Source of the DNA: a virus
Length of the DNA stretch: 30,628 nucleotides
Direction: 5' to 3' (one strand)
Virus record (IMG/VR): IMGVR_UViG_3300032236_000115
Location: 1-30,628 of that record
The notes under the pieces were generated by a model. It searched no databases. It was given only the letters and a program-made list of their open reading frames with translations, and was not told the DNA's origin. Positions 8,734 to 17,957 of the stretch are shown here, one piece after another. The position numbers and the translations under genes were made by a program. Each line of letters starts with the position of its first letter. Position 1 is the stretch's first letter.

Positions 8734-10661
8734 TGGCGACTACGCCAAACACCAACATCAATATTCCATACAGCCAGTTTTTGGATGCCACTACTGGCAG
8801 GCCAAGCCTAGAATGGTTGATGTGGCTAATGAACCCATCGTTTATTAGTGTAAATATAGGTGGTGGATTGCCAGTTACATCTGGTGGGACAGGACTAACC
8901 ACAATTCCTGCTAATGGTCAACTTTTGATTGGTAATGGCACAGGATACACCCTTAACACTTTAGGATACGGCGTAGGCATCTCAGTTACCAATGGTTCTG
9001 GGACTATCACTGTTGCTAATACTGGTGTTTTGTCAAACATTGCAGGAAGCGGAATTTCTGTATCAAGTTCTACGGGAAATGTCACAGTCAGTAATACAGG
9101 CGTTTTAAGTTGGTCTGGAGGCACTACAGGGCTAACCCCTGCTATAGATACAACGGGGAATGTAACGCTTGGCGGTACGCTTGCAATTGCTAGTGGTGGA
9201 ACAAATGGTTCTGCGACTCCTACGGCCTATGGCGTAGCTTATGGAAATGGGACAGCCTATGCTTTTACCGCTGCGGGCACAACAGGCCAAGTTTTAACAG
9301 CTACAACAGGCAGTGCACCAACTTGGGCTGCGCCTGCTACAAGTGGCACAGTTACAAGCGTTGGCTTGGCAATGCCTACGCAATTTACAGTAACCAATTC
9401 GCCAGTTACAAGTTCTGGGACACTTACGGCTGCTTGGAATAATCAAACGGCAAATTATGTTTTATCTGGGCCGACCACCGGCGCAGCAGCTACGCCGACA
9501 TTCCGTGCTCTTGTTGCTGCTGACATTCCTAGTTTGGCTTATGTGACCAGCGTTAGCTTTACTGGTGGATTAATTTCTGTAGCAACGGCGACCACAACTC
9601 CAGCGTTGACTGTAGCTGGAACAAGCGGCGGCGTAGTGTATTTTTCTAGCGCATCAACCTGGGCATCATCTGCGGCTTTGGCTGCTAATGCTTTGGTAGT
9701 AGGCGGTGGGGCTGGTGTAGCACCTAGCACTATCACTACAGGCACAGGTGTTGTTACGGCGCTCGGAGTTAATACAGGTACTGCTGGCTCATTTGTTGTC
9801 AATGGTGGCGCATTGGGTACACCATCTAGCGGAACTGTAACCAATTTAACTGGAACAGCGTCCATCAACATCAATGGTACTGTTGGAGCAACCACCACCA
9901 ATTCTGGTGCTTTTACTAGCCTTTCTTATAGCACCACACTAACAGGTGGTACAGGTATTGTTAATTTAGGCAGCGGACAATTTTACAAAGACGCATCTGG
10001 CAATGTGGGGCTAGGCGTTACAAGCCCAGCAAGTAGACTTGAAATAGGCTCAAAAACTGTAGGAAATTATGGCGCAAATTTAACAGTAGATGGCACTACT
10101 GCGTCTAATTTCAGAATTGATGATCTTTCCAATGTAGCTACAGGAAGAAGGTATCTTACAAATAACTTTAGCCGTAGTGGGGCATTTACTGCTGATAACG
10201 CCGCTTATGGCGTTACTGCAATTCAATTTGATGATGGTTTTTTGACGTTTCAAACGGCGGCGGCTGGAACTGCAAATCCTACGGAACGGATGCGAATTGA
10301 TGCGTCTGGAAATGTGATTGTTACTAGCACAGGTGGTTTAGGGTATGGCACAGGATCAGGCGGCACAGTCACCCAAGTTACATCACGCACTACTGGCGTA
10401 ACACTCAACAAAACCAACGGCGCTATTACACTTGTATCGGCGGCGGGGCTTGCAACTTTTCAAAGTTTTACGGTGACCAATTCAACTGTAGCGGCTACGG
10501 ATGTTGTTCATGTAACGCAAAAATCGGGCACTGACCTATATCAAATATTTGTTACAGCAACCGCCGCTGGTAGCTTCAGAATAACATTTGCAACAACGGG
10601 CGGCGTAACAATTGAACAACCAGTATTCAATTTTGCCGTTATAAAAGGAGTAACAGCGTGA
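8733..10661 (+). CDS. Tail fibre protein with repetitive beta shaft
   Basis: A 642-residue fibre. A TTG at 8730 is in frame, but the ATG at 8733 follows AGGGGA at 8721-8726 and is the better start. The N-terminus (PYSQFLDATTGRPSLEWLMWLMNP) is a typical virion-anchoring segment. Then comes a long Gly/Thr/Ser/Ala shaft with repeating phrases of the kind GQVLTATTGSAPTWAAP, SGGTG and LGTPSSGTVTNLTG. A GNVGLGVTSPASRLEIG segment and ERMRIDASGNV follow near residues 430-530, common before fibre tips. The C-terminal 100 or so residues are a distinct beta module that is shared with the protein at 28961-29371. The role is receptor binding, inferred from architecture. The stop overlaps the next GTG start. 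Confidence 0.88.
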   Translation: MATTPNTNINIPYSQFLDATTGRPSLEWLMWLMNPSFISVNIGGGLPVTSGGTGLTTIPANGQLLIGNGTGYTLNTLGYGVGISVTNGSGTITVANTGVLSNIAGSGISVSSSTGNVTVSNTGVLSWSGGTTGLTPAIDTTGNVTLGGTLAIASGGTNGSATPTAYGVAYGNGTAYAFTAAGTTGQVLTATTGSAPTWAAPATSGTVTSVGLAMPTQFTVTNSPVTSSGTLTAAWNNQTANYVLSGPTTGAAATPTFRALVAADIPSLAYVTSVSFTGGLISVATATTTPALTVAGTSGGVVYFSSASTWASSAALAANALVVGGGAGVAPSTITTGTGVVTALGVNTGTAGSFVVNGGALGTPSSGTVTNLTGTASININGTVGATTTNSGAFTSLSYSTTLTGGTGIVNLGSGQFYKDASGNVGLGVTSPASRLEIGSKTVGNYGANLTVDGTTASNFRIDDLSNVATGRRYLTNNFSRSGAFTADNAAYGVTAIQFDDGFLTFQTAAAGTANPTERMRIDASGNVIVTSTGGLGYGTGSGGTVTQVTSRTTGVTLNKTNGAITLVSAAGLATFQSFTVTNSTVAATDVVHVTQKSGTDLYQIFVTATAAGSFRITFATTGGVTIEQPVFNFAVIKGVTA

Positions 10662-10843
10662 GTTATCTGGCTTTTGTAACCCATGATACACAATCCAATA
10701 CGCTTGAAGCCATTTGGCTTGAACTTGTTGGGGAGCAACTTCAGCGCGTAAAATGCCGCAACTATTCCGCAGATCAAAAAGATGAGTTTTTGATTGATTG
10801 CGGTGATGACGGGCAAAAATACGTTATTTTGGCTAATTGGTAA
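10658..10843 (+). CDS. Small protein between fibre and tailspike genes
   Basis: A 61-residue acidic protein starting with GTG, preceded by AAAGGAG at 10644-10650 and overlapping the fibre stop by four bases (GTGA). It begins MSYLAFVTHDTQSNTLEAIW and ends ILANW, with one pair of cysteines (VKCRNY, LIDCGDD) and no membrane segment. I do not recognise the family. Its tight coupling on both sides to fibre and tailspike genes suggests a role in fibre assembly or attachment, such as a small chaperone, but nothing in the sequence proves that. Confidence 0.72.
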   Translation: MSYLAFVTHDTQSNTLEAIWLELVGEQLQRVKCRNYSADQKDEFLIDCGDDGQKYVILANW

Positions 10844-10853
10844 AGGAATAATT

Positions 10854-12188
10854 ATGTCGCTTACAAAATCAAGCTACTCAATGATTAACGGGGCCGTGAT
10901 AAATGTTGTAGATTACGGCGCAACTGGTGATGGCGTAACGGATGACACAGCAGCGATTAAAGCAGCCGTAGCTGCTGGACTTGCCGCTAAATCAACAGGT
11001 TCTGGATCAACCAATAATGGTCAAACCGTATTTTTTCCTTATGGGAAATATCGTATTTGTGACGCAATTACTATCTATGAAGGTTGCAATTTGCTTGGGG
11101 AGCAATCTGGACTTGTAAATGCTGGTTCTGGATTAAGCACAGGAACAATTTTAATTTTGTCAGATACAACATCATCTGGCGCTGCATGGACAAGCACAAC
11201 GCTTGTTGGCGGCAATACTATTGCTAAGCGAGTAATGTTTACGGTGTCTGATGGTGGCCCTATCATCATGCAAAATTTTGGCGCAATTACACAAGGCAAT
11301 AATTCTGTAAATTCTGTGTTTTTGTTATCAGGAAATAATTTTGCAGCGCCATATAACAATGTAGGGGTTTCACAAGGTAAATTTTCTGGGTTGCGTATTT
11401 TTGCGTTTGAATCGGTATTTTTGGGTTCACGATTTGGAGATGTAACAATTGATAATTGTGGGTTTGAATATAACCGCGCCGTATTTAGGCCAGTTGCAGG
11501 AACGCAGCCATCAAGCAATTATTCATTTGGCGGTATTAATTCTGTAACATCGCAATATTATGGTAATTTTTATACTTTAAGCGCCACTTCTGGTACATCA
11601 TTTACTGATTCTAATTTTACCGCTTGTGACTTTACTTTATGCGATAACTCTAGTTTGTCTTTGTTTTCTGGTGGCGGAGTTTCTGATTTAAGTAATGTAC
11701 ATTTTTCAGCCTGTGATTTTTCTCCAGGTACTAATAGTACGGGCTATTATTTTGCAAGTGTGGGAACTGATTTTTTAATGCAAAATTGCACTTTTGCAAG
11801 TTGTGCATTTCACTCTAATAATGCTTTTCAATTTAATTATGTTGCTTCAACTGGAAGATATTTTAGATACAATACTGTAGTTGGTTGCGTATTTGAAAAT
11901 TCTAAAATAGGATTAAATATTGAAGATCAATACAATGTAATAAGTTCAAATATATTTTCTGGGACTGCTATAATTTCAACTCAAGATAGCCGAGATTTAA
12001 TAATAAATAACAATAATTTTTCAGCGTGTTCAACTAATCCACCAATTGTTCTTAATGGTGTTCCAGTTGGAATGTCAATTAGTAACAACATTTTTGATTC
12101 TTCTGTCACAAGCATCCCAATAAACTCTACTAGCACTAGAATTAAAATGGTTGGGAATGTGTATTTTGCCGATGTGCTAAAGCCATAA
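10854..12188 (+). CDS. Tailspike with pectate-lyase-type beta-helix
   Basis: A 444-residue protein. The N-terminal motif VVDYGATGDGVTDDTAAIKAA at about residues 17-37 is the hallmark of the pectate lyase 3 / glycan-degrading beta-helix family seen in phage depolymerases. The remainder is rich in Asn, Ser, Phe and Gly with ladder-like repeats (FTACDFTLCDNSS, FSACDFSPGTNS, FASCAFHSNNAFQ) expected of a right-handed parallel beta-helix. The likely task is to bind and perhaps cleave capsule or lipopolysaccharide. The ATG at 10854 follows AAGGA; an earlier in-frame ATG at 10794 lies inside the preceding gene. The gene is visibly richer in A and T than the neighbouring structural genes, a sign of separate acquisition. 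Catalytic residues cannot be assigned by eye. Confidence 0.87.
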   Translation: MSLTKSSYSMINGAVINVVDYGATGDGVTDDTAAIKAAVAAGLAAKSTGSGSTNNGQTVFFPYGKYRICDAITIYEGCNLLGEQSGLVNAGSGLSTGTILILSDTTSSGAAWTSTTLVGGNTIAKRVMFTVSDGGPIIMQNFGAITQGNNSVNSVFLLSGNNFAAPYNNVGVSQGKFSGLRIFAFESVFLGSRFGDVTIDNCGFEYNRAVFRPVAGTQPSSNYSFGGINSVTSQYYGNFYTLSATSGTSFTDSNFTACDFTLCDNSSLSLFSGGGVSDLSNVHFSACDFSPGTNSTGYYFASVGTDFLMQNCTFASCAFHSNNAFQFNYVASTGRYFRYNTVVGCVFENSKIGLNIEDQYNVISSNIFSGTAIISTQDSRDLIINNNNFSACSTNPPIVLNGVPVGMSISNNIFDSSVTSIPINSTSTRIKMVGNVYFADVLKP

Positions 12189-12200
12189 AGGAGAATTAAC

Positions 12201-12701
12201 ATGAATGTCTTTATATCTCCCGTTGGCGGCGCAGCAGCGCAATTCTTTGACAACAACGGCACAATTTTGTCGGGCGGTAAGCTATACACCTATGCGGCTG
12301 GCACAACTACGCCGTTAGCTTCTTACACTACATCATCTGGTGGCACAGCGCACGCCAACCCAATTGTGCTGGACTCAGCAGGTCGGGTTCCATCTGGCGG
12401 TGAAATATGGTTGTCTTCTGCGGCATATAAGTTTGTGCTTAAAACATCTGGTGATGTTCTAATTGCTACTTATGACAATATCATCGGTATTGGCGCAGCA
12501 GCGTATCAAGTTTCCAATTTTACCGGCAATGGGTCAACTGTTGCGTTTACTTTAAGCGCTTCGTCGCTAGGTGAAAACTACACCTTTGTATACATTAACG
12601 GCGTATACCAGCAAAAAAACACTTACACGGTAAGCGGCACTACGTTGACGTTCTCAACCGCACCGCCTAAGACTTCTAGCATTGAAGTCATGTTTAATTA
12701 A
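12201..12701 (+). CDS. Fibre/tailspike adaptor-like protein
   Basis: A 166-residue protein preceded by AAAGGAG. Residues 1-65 carry the motif PVGGAAAQFFDNNGTILSGG followed by KLYTYAAGTTTP and VLDSAGRVPSGGEIWL. This block is very common at the virion-proximal end of podovirus tail fibres and spikes. Residues about 105-166 form a second beta unit (FTGNGSTVAFTLSAS, YTFVYINGVYQQKNTYTVSG, TLTFSTAPP), also frequent in fibres. No receptor-binding or enzymatic domain is attached, so it looks like a stand-alone adaptor or a short fibre that mounts other tips such as the neighbouring tailspike. Fibre membership is well supported; the adaptor role is inferred. Confidence 0.82.
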   Translation: MNVFISPVGGAAAQFFDNNGTILSGGKLYTYAAGTTTPLASYTTSSGGTAHANPIVLDSAGRVPSGGEIWLSSAAYKFVLKTSGDVLIATYDNIIGIGAAAYQVSNFTGNGSTVAFTLSASSLGENYTFVYINGVYQQKNTYTVSGTTLTFSTAPPKTSSIEVMFN

Positions 12702-12751
12702 AAGTTAACATGAACTTTATTAAACCAAAAATTAAATTTTGATCTTAAAAA

Positions 12752-13198
12752 ATGAATGACTTAGAACTTCCAATCCATGTAGACCGTGAGCAAATAGAAC
12801 GGTTACAGGCTGAAATGTCGGTCATGCCACAGGCTGAACTGGTCACAGAACACCAATTCAGCCCTGGAATGTATATGCGGAAGGTTTTTAGGCCCGCTGG
12901 CACACTCATTGTGGGCAAAGTTCATAAGAAACCCCACTTTTTTTTATGTGCAAAAGGGGAGATAATCGCATGGACGGAAGGCGGCATGAAACGCCTACAG
13001 GCAGGCGACATTGTAGAAAGTCAGCCTGGCACAAAACGGGTAACTCTGGCTGTGACTGATGCCATCGGCATTACGATCCACAGAACTGATCTAACCGACC
13101 TTGACGAAATTGAGGCTGAATTGATTGAACCAGACCTGACCGCACTTTTTGACTCTACAAATAAGTTAAAAGTAAACACGATTGGAGAACTAGCATGA
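12752..13198 (+). CDS. Cupin-fold protein
   Basis: A 148-residue protein with a single cupin-like barrel. H58 and H62 (KVHKKPHFF), GE at 69-70 and the second motif AGDIVESQPGTKR starting at residue 84 match the two conserved cupin strand motifs. The first His pair and Glu could ligate a metal, but the third His of classic metal cupins is not obvious in motif 2. A helical tail (DLDEIEAELIEPD) follows. No Shine-Dalgarno is evident before the ATG. Its stop overlaps the first ejection-protein gene by ATGA. A virion or assembly role is suggested by context, and the enzymatic activity, if any, is unknown. Confidence 0.72.
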   Translation: MNDLELPIHVDREQIERLQAEMSVMPQAELVTEHQFSPGMYMRKVFRPAGTLIVGKVHKKPHFFLCAKGEIIAWTEGGMKRLQAGDIVESQPGTKRVTLAVTDAIGITIHRTDLTDLDEIEAELIEPDLTALFDSTNKLKVNTIGELA

Positions 13199-13929
13199 CT
13201 TGGGTAGCAGCAGCAGTTGCCGGTAGCGCAATATTAGGCTATGTAGGTTCACAAAAACAAGTTGGGGCGGCACAACAAGCCGCGCAAATGCAATCAGATG
13301 CAGCTAATCGAGCCGCTGATTTGCAAATGCAAATGTTCAAAACTCAAAATGAACAACAAAAGCCATATCGACAAGCTGGTTATGGTGCTCTGACAAAGAT
13401 TCAAGATATGCTGCCATATCTGACCAAACAAGTTACAGCACAAGACTTGAGTTCAATGCCAGGCTTTACCTTTGGTCTTAACCAAGGCGTAGGTGCAGCC
13501 GGTCAAGCAGCAAACGTGGTTGGCGGTGGATCAAACGTAGACACCGCACGACGCAAATTTGCTATTGACTACGCCACCAATGTTGGACTGCCTCAATATC
13601 TCACTCAACGCACTGGCATCTATAACACTTTGGCAGGCATTGCTGGCATAGGTCAAACCGCACAAAATCAAACACAAGCATTGGGCCAAAACACTGCCGC
13701 AAACATTGGACAGCTTGGGATCGGTGGTGCAAGCGCGCTTGGTGCTGGTCAGATTGGCGCTGCTAATGCAAACGCCGCTGGTCTACAAGGATTTGGCAAT
13801 GCGGCAAGTTTGTATTCATTGATGCGACCACAAGGAACATCAGGAGTAAATCTTAATCCAGGCGTTTCATTAGCACCTGGTGCTACAGTGCCATTTGATT
13901 ATCAATTTGGTTCTTGGTATCCTGGTTAA
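13195..13929 (+). CDS. Ejection (DNA transfer) protein, P22 gp7-like position
   Basis: A 244-residue protein, first of three ejection-type genes in P22 order. It opens with a hydrophobic Ala/Gly helix (WVAAAVAGSAILGYVGS) and a Gln/Ala-rich helix (AAQQAAQMQSDAANRAADLQ) reaching about residue 60. A conserved centre (MPGFTFGLNQGVGAAGQAAN, then NVDTARRKFAIDYATNVGL) and an Ala/Gly/Gln-rich repetitive tail follow. These features are shared with phage DNA transfer proteins that leave the capsid with the DNA and help build a trans-envelope channel. GGAGAAC before the ATG and an ATGA overlap support the start. Specific equivalence to gp7 rests on gene order and general similarity. Confidence 0.75.
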   Translation: MTWVAAAVAGSAILGYVGSQKQVGAAQQAAQMQSDAANRAADLQMQMFKTQNEQQKPYRQAGYGALTKIQDMLPYLTKQVTAQDLSSMPGFTFGLNQGVGAAGQAANVVGGGSNVDTARRKFAIDYATNVGLPQYLTQRTGIYNTLAGIAGIGQTAQNQTQALGQNTAANIGQLGIGGASALGAGQIGAANANAAGLQGFGNAASLYSLMRPQGTSGVNLNPGVSLAPGATVPFDYQFGSWYPG

Positions 13930-13938
13930 AGGTTGTAT

Positions 13939-15360
13939 ATGGCAGACTTTTCTATTCCAACACTACCGCAAATTACAACGCCCCAACAAATGTCTCTTGG
14001 AGACATGGTGAACACGGCGCGGGCCGCACAAGCCTACCAACAAGCTGCTCAAGTCAATCCTATGGATTTGATGGCTAAATCAATGGCAATTGAGCAAGCA
14101 TCTAAAGTTAATCCTTTAGCTTTGGAAAAAGCGCAATTAGAATTAGCGCAATATAAAACATTGATGTCGCCGACTCAAAGAAAAGCTGAAGCAGAAGCAG
14201 GAACTGCTGAAATTGGGCAATCATCTTCCGCTTTAGATTTTGCACATAAAACAACCGTTGCTGTTGCAAATCGTCTTACGCCACTTATAAATAATCCTTT
14301 GGTTATTGCTGCAGAACGTAATCCATCTGCGGTTAATAAAGATGAACTTGAAAAAATTATTAAAAATTATGGTGTTGAACAAGCAACTGCATTGGGCATT
14401 CCAACAGAAAAAGCAGATCAACTAATACAACCATATTTAGATCAAACAAAAAATCCAGCAGGACTTAGACAGTATTTGAAAGAAAAACTTTTGTCCACAA
14501 TGGATGCAGGCGCTCGGGCAACTACTGTTCAACCTACTGGTGTTGGTGTTTCTACTGGCGCTCGCGGAGGCACTATAAGCACCTCAGAATTTGGTCAATA
14601 TCCACAAGGCCAAGTTTTGCCGGGCACTGCGTACACACAAGAACTTCCACCAGGAACAGAGGCCGTTGCTACGCCAGGCGATGGTACAGGTTTGCCAGCA
14701 GGCACTAAATACAAAATTGGTTCACAACCAATGGGGAATAGGCCATTGGTCACTGGTCTTGGCCCAGGAGCAGAAACAGGCTTGACGAACATAACAAGTA
14801 CGGTAACAAGTCATTACAACGAGTTAAGAAACGCAAATCAAAGAGCAGAACCTGATATTGCAATATTGCAAAACATTAAAAAATATGCCAATGATGCGTT
14901 TACTGGTGTTGGCGGCGCAAGAAAATCTCTTGCCGCGGGTATTGCAAATGCTATTGGTATTCCTGCATATGAAGCAGAAAAAACGTCTACTGACCTGTTG
15001 GCAAAGAATTCCGCTATGCTTCAATTGGCGGGTGGAAACACCGATCTAGCAATGACCCTTGCTGGTGCTGCAAATCCAAATTCCAAAATGAACTTAGATG
15101 CCATTCAAAGCGCATCTAATCAATTGATTGGTCAACGGCGATTAGTGCAAGCGCAGCATAAAGTTTTAGCGCCTTTGGTGAATGATCCAAATAACTATTA
15201 CGCCAAACTTCAAGAAGTAACGCAAGCATCTAACCCGTTGCTTTTCCAAGAAAGCACACCGGAAGAAGTTAAAAAATTACGCGCTTCAATGACTCCAGAC
15301 GCGCAAGCGCAATTCAGCGCACAAATCAAAATGGCCCGTCAACTTGGGATGCTTAAATAA
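13939..15360 (+). CDS. Ejection protein, P22 gp20-like position
   Basis: A 473-residue, Ala/Gln-rich, mostly helical protein. The ATG at 13939 follows AAAGG at 13928-13932 and is preferred over an in-frame TTG at 13933. The N-terminal half has repeated helical segments (TARAAQAYQQAAQVNPMDLM, then KVNPLALEKAQLELAQYKT), a Gly/Thr/Pro-rich linker near residues 190-270, and a helical C-terminal half ending in AQFSAQIKMARQLGMLK. No membrane segment or enzymatic motif is seen. Its place between the gp7-like gene and the large muralytic-type gene matches the second ejection protein of P22-like phages. Its stop TAA overlaps the next ATG by one base. Confidence 0.72.
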   Translation: MADFSIPTLPQITTPQQMSLGDMVNTARAAQAYQQAAQVNPMDLMAKSMAIEQASKVNPLALEKAQLELAQYKTLMSPTQRKAEAEAGTAEIGQSSSALDFAHKTTVAVANRLTPLINNPLVIAAERNPSAVNKDELEKIIKNYGVEQATALGIPTEKADQLIQPYLDQTKNPAGLRQYLKEKLLSTMDAGARATTVQPTGVGVSTGARGGTISTSEFGQYPQGQVLPGTAYTQELPPGTEAVATPGDGTGLPAGTKYKIGSQPMGNRPLVTGLGPGAETGLTNITSTVTSHYNELRNANQRAEPDIAILQNIKKYANDAFTGVGGARKSLAAGIANAIGIPAYEAEKTSTDLLAKNSAMLQLAGGNTDLAMTLAGAANPNSKMNLDAIQSASNQLIGQRRLVQAQHKVLAPLVNDPNNYYAKLQEVTQASNPLLFQESTPEEVKKLRASMTPDAQAQFSAQIKMARQLGMLK

Positions 15361-17957
15361 TGGCCTCATTAGCTGATCTTTGGGAATCCACTGCACCGGC
15401 TACACCGGCTGCGTCTAAGACTTCGCCTGTGAACAATCCAGGAAACTTACGACCTGTAGGTGCAAGCACTGGCTTTCAGCAATACGCTTCACCAGAAGAA
15501 GGTATAGCAGCGGCTGACAACAATTTAAAAGCCTATGGTGAAAAGCACGGAATCAATACATTGCGCGGCGTTATTACCCGTTATGCGCCTCCTACTGACA
15601 AAAATGACACGGAATCGTATATAAAAACAGTTGCTCAAAAAGTTGGCTTAGACCCCGATCAAAAAATTGATTTGTCTGATCCTGTGCAACGTCATGTAAT
15701 TAGTGGCGCAATGTTCACGGTTGAAAAAGGCCCAAAGAATTTATTTAAAGCTGGGCAAGCGCTATCTGCACAGCCAAGCGCGCCATCTATCCAATCAAGC
15801 AATCTAGCAAGCATTTGGGAAAGCACAGAACCAACTGCACAACCGCCTGCAACCACGGGAACGGCGGCAGGAACGATGGGCGCTTATGTACCAAGGTATC
15901 AACCGCCAGCACCAGAGCAAACGCCGCAAGCCGGTCAGCCTGGCGTTGTTGGTGGCTTAATCAATAAATATTTTCAGACCCGTGAGGGCATGAAAGGCGC
16001 TGCTGCTGGCATTGTTAACGCCATAGCAAATGTTCCTACATCATTGGCTCAATCAGCAACTCGATTAGGCGCAGAAACAATTGGGCAAAAAGAAGCCGGT
16101 CAAGAATTGGCTGCACAAATTCCTAGTGTGCCTGTTGGCAAGATTTTGGGACAAGAAGGAAAGCCTGCTTACGAAAAATCATTACCTGTTGTTCTTGGTC
16201 AATTAATAAATACTTATGGCATTGAGCCGGTTGCCAAGCAATTGAACATGGAGCCACAAAAATTAGGCGACATTGTTAATTTGGCATCGGCTGCAACGCC
16301 ATTCATAAAAAAACCCATTGCGGCTGTAAAAAGTGCTATTGCGGAAACTGGCGAACTATCAAGAAATGCGGCTCCAATTGAAGGCGCAATGCCTGCTGCA
16401 CCTGCTGTACCTGTTGTTCCAGGTGTTGGCACTCAAGCCCAATACGAAATTCCTGCTTATTTGCGTAAAGGCGAAATGACTCCTGCTCAGGTAGCGGCAA
16501 AACAAACCACGTTTGAAGCTGAGAAAGCAGGATTACAGCCACAACCAAAAGCGGAACTGGTGGCCCCTAAAGCGGCTGCAGGAGCATTAACGGCCTCCGC
16601 TGGTGCTATGGCAACACCTGACGCAACGACAATCAAACAAGCCTTATCTGCTGCAACGCCAGAACTTCAAAATGCGTTGAAGGATATTCCTGTTGAAGAA
16701 ACACATCTTCCAACATTTCAACGTCATATTGAGGCTGATTCGTTACCTATTCCCATTCGTCTTACTGAAGGCCAAGCCACGGGTGATGTGGTTAAGCTAT
16801 CAAACGAAATGAATCGTAGGGGCAAAGACCCTGAGATTGCACAACGATTGAATTCTCAAAATGGTCAATTGCTTGAAAACATCAATGCCATTCGTGATAA
16901 CGCTGCGCCTAATGCGTACGGAACAAAAAAGATAGAAAATTCGCAAGCAATTATTGATGCTTACAAATCTATTGATGATTCAAAAACGTCTAGCATTAGT
17001 GCTGCTTATAAAGCATTGGAAGATGCAAATGGTGGTCAGTTTCCTGTTGATGGAGTTCAACTAGCAAACAATGCAACAGCAATGCTAGGCAAAAAACTTA
17101 AAACAGAATTTTTGCCATCGTCTATTAAAACTCAGCTTGATCGTTTCAAATCAGGCGAGCCAATGACATTTGAGCAGTTTGAGGCAATGCGAACCAATCT
17201 TGCTGCTGAGATTCGTAAGGCTGAAAGAACTGGTGACGGAAATGCAGCCGCAGCATCAAGCATTGTTCGTCAGGCTTTGGAAGAATTGCCATTGCAGGGT
17301 AATGCGGCAAAAAGTCTTAAGCCTCTTGCAGACAATGCTAGATCGCTTGCAAAAGACAGATTTGATATGCTGAAAAAAGACCCTGCATATAAAGCTGCCG
17401 TGGACGATACTGTTCCCGCTGATAAGTTTATTGATAAGTTTGTGGTCAATGGTGTTAATAAAAACATCCAGACAATGGTTGATCATTTGGGCCGCGATTC
17501 AGTTGCCCATCAACATATGGCGGCGGGCACTGTCAACTGGCTAAAAGACAAAGCTGGCATTGTTGATGAAACCGGAAACTTTAGTCAGGCTCAATACAAT
17601 AAGGCACTAAAGCAATTGGATGATGTTAACAATTTGCGAGAAATTTTTAACCCAGAAGCTGCTTCTCAACTAAAAACTTTGGGCAATGTTGCTAGGTACA
17701 CTCAGGCTCAACCTCGCGGTGCATTTGTAAATAACTCAAATACATTGGTTGGTGCATTGGCAGAAAAAGCGCGTGCTGGCGTTAGTTTTGCCGCAGAAAA
17801 AGGTCTTAATGTAGCTGTGCCTGGTCTCCAACTTGGAACAAGCGTGATGGAAATGCGAGCGCGTCGAGCAGCCGCAGAAGAAACCCGTAAGGCATTAGAA
17901 CTAGGCGCAGGCACAAAACAAACCGGCTCAAACAAAATTCAAAACTTGGGGCAATGA
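15360..17957 (+). CDS. Large ejection protein with N-terminal murein-hydrolase-like domain
   Basis: An 865-residue protein, third of the ejection set and longer than P22 gp16 (609). Residues about 23-130 form a domain with NNPGNLRPVGASTGFQQY, SPEEGIAAADNNL, INTLRGVITRYAPP and SYIKTVAQKVGLDPDQ. This is the pattern of the lysozyme-like virion proteins often labelled structural protein P5, probably for local peptidoglycan opening during DNA entry. A Pro/Ala-rich linker follows, then a hydrophobic Gly/Ala stretch near residues 215-235 and a long helical C-terminal half rich in Asn, Ala and Lys. The motif LxxxWEST occurs twice, at residues 4-11 (LADLWEST) and 149-156 (LASIWEST). Catalytic activity is inferred, not demonstrated. 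Confidence 0.78.
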   Translation: MASLADLWESTAPATPAASKTSPVNNPGNLRPVGASTGFQQYASPEEGIAAADNNLKAYGEKHGINTLRGVITRYAPPTDKNDTESYIKTVAQKVGLDPDQKIDLSDPVQRHVISGAMFTVEKGPKNLFKAGQALSAQPSAPSIQSSNLASIWESTEPTAQPPATTGTAAGTMGAYVPRYQPPAPEQTPQAGQPGVVGGLINKYFQTREGMKGAAAGIVNAIANVPTSLAQSATRLGAETIGQKEAGQELAAQIPSVPVGKILGQEGKPAYEKSLPVVLGQLINTYGIEPVAKQLNMEPQKLGDIVNLASAATPFIKKPIAAVKSAIAETGELSRNAAPIEGAMPAAPAVPVVPGVGTQAQYEIPAYLRKGEMTPAQVAAKQTTFEAEKAGLQPQPKAELVAPKAAAGALTASAGAMATPDATTIKQALSAATPELQNALKDIPVEETHLPTFQRHIEADSLPIPIRLTEGQATGDVVKLSNEMNRRGKDPEIAQRLNSQNGQLLENINAIRDNAAPNAYGTKKIENSQAIIDAYKSIDDSKTSSISAAYKALEDANGGQFPVDGVQLANNATAMLGKKLKTEFLPSSIKTQLDRFKSGEPMTFEQFEAMRTNLAAEIRKAERTGDGNAAAASSIVRQALEELPLQGNAAKSLKPLADNARSLAKDRFDMLKKDPAYKAAVDDTVPADKFIDKFVVNGVNKNIQTMVDHLGRDSVAHQHMAAGTVNWLKDKAGIVDETGNFSQAQYNKALKQLDDVNNLREIFNPEAASQLKTLGNVARYTQAQPRGAFVNNSNTLVGALAEKARAGVSFAAEKGLNVAVPGLQLGTSVMEMRARRAAAEETRKALELGAGTKQTGSNKIQNLGQ

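Noticed and set aside
9539-9901. 120-residue Pro/Val-rich frame antisense to the tail fibre
   Set aside because: Shadow of the repetitive Gly/Thr/Ala-rich shaft; composition mirrors the sense codons and there is no ribosome site.
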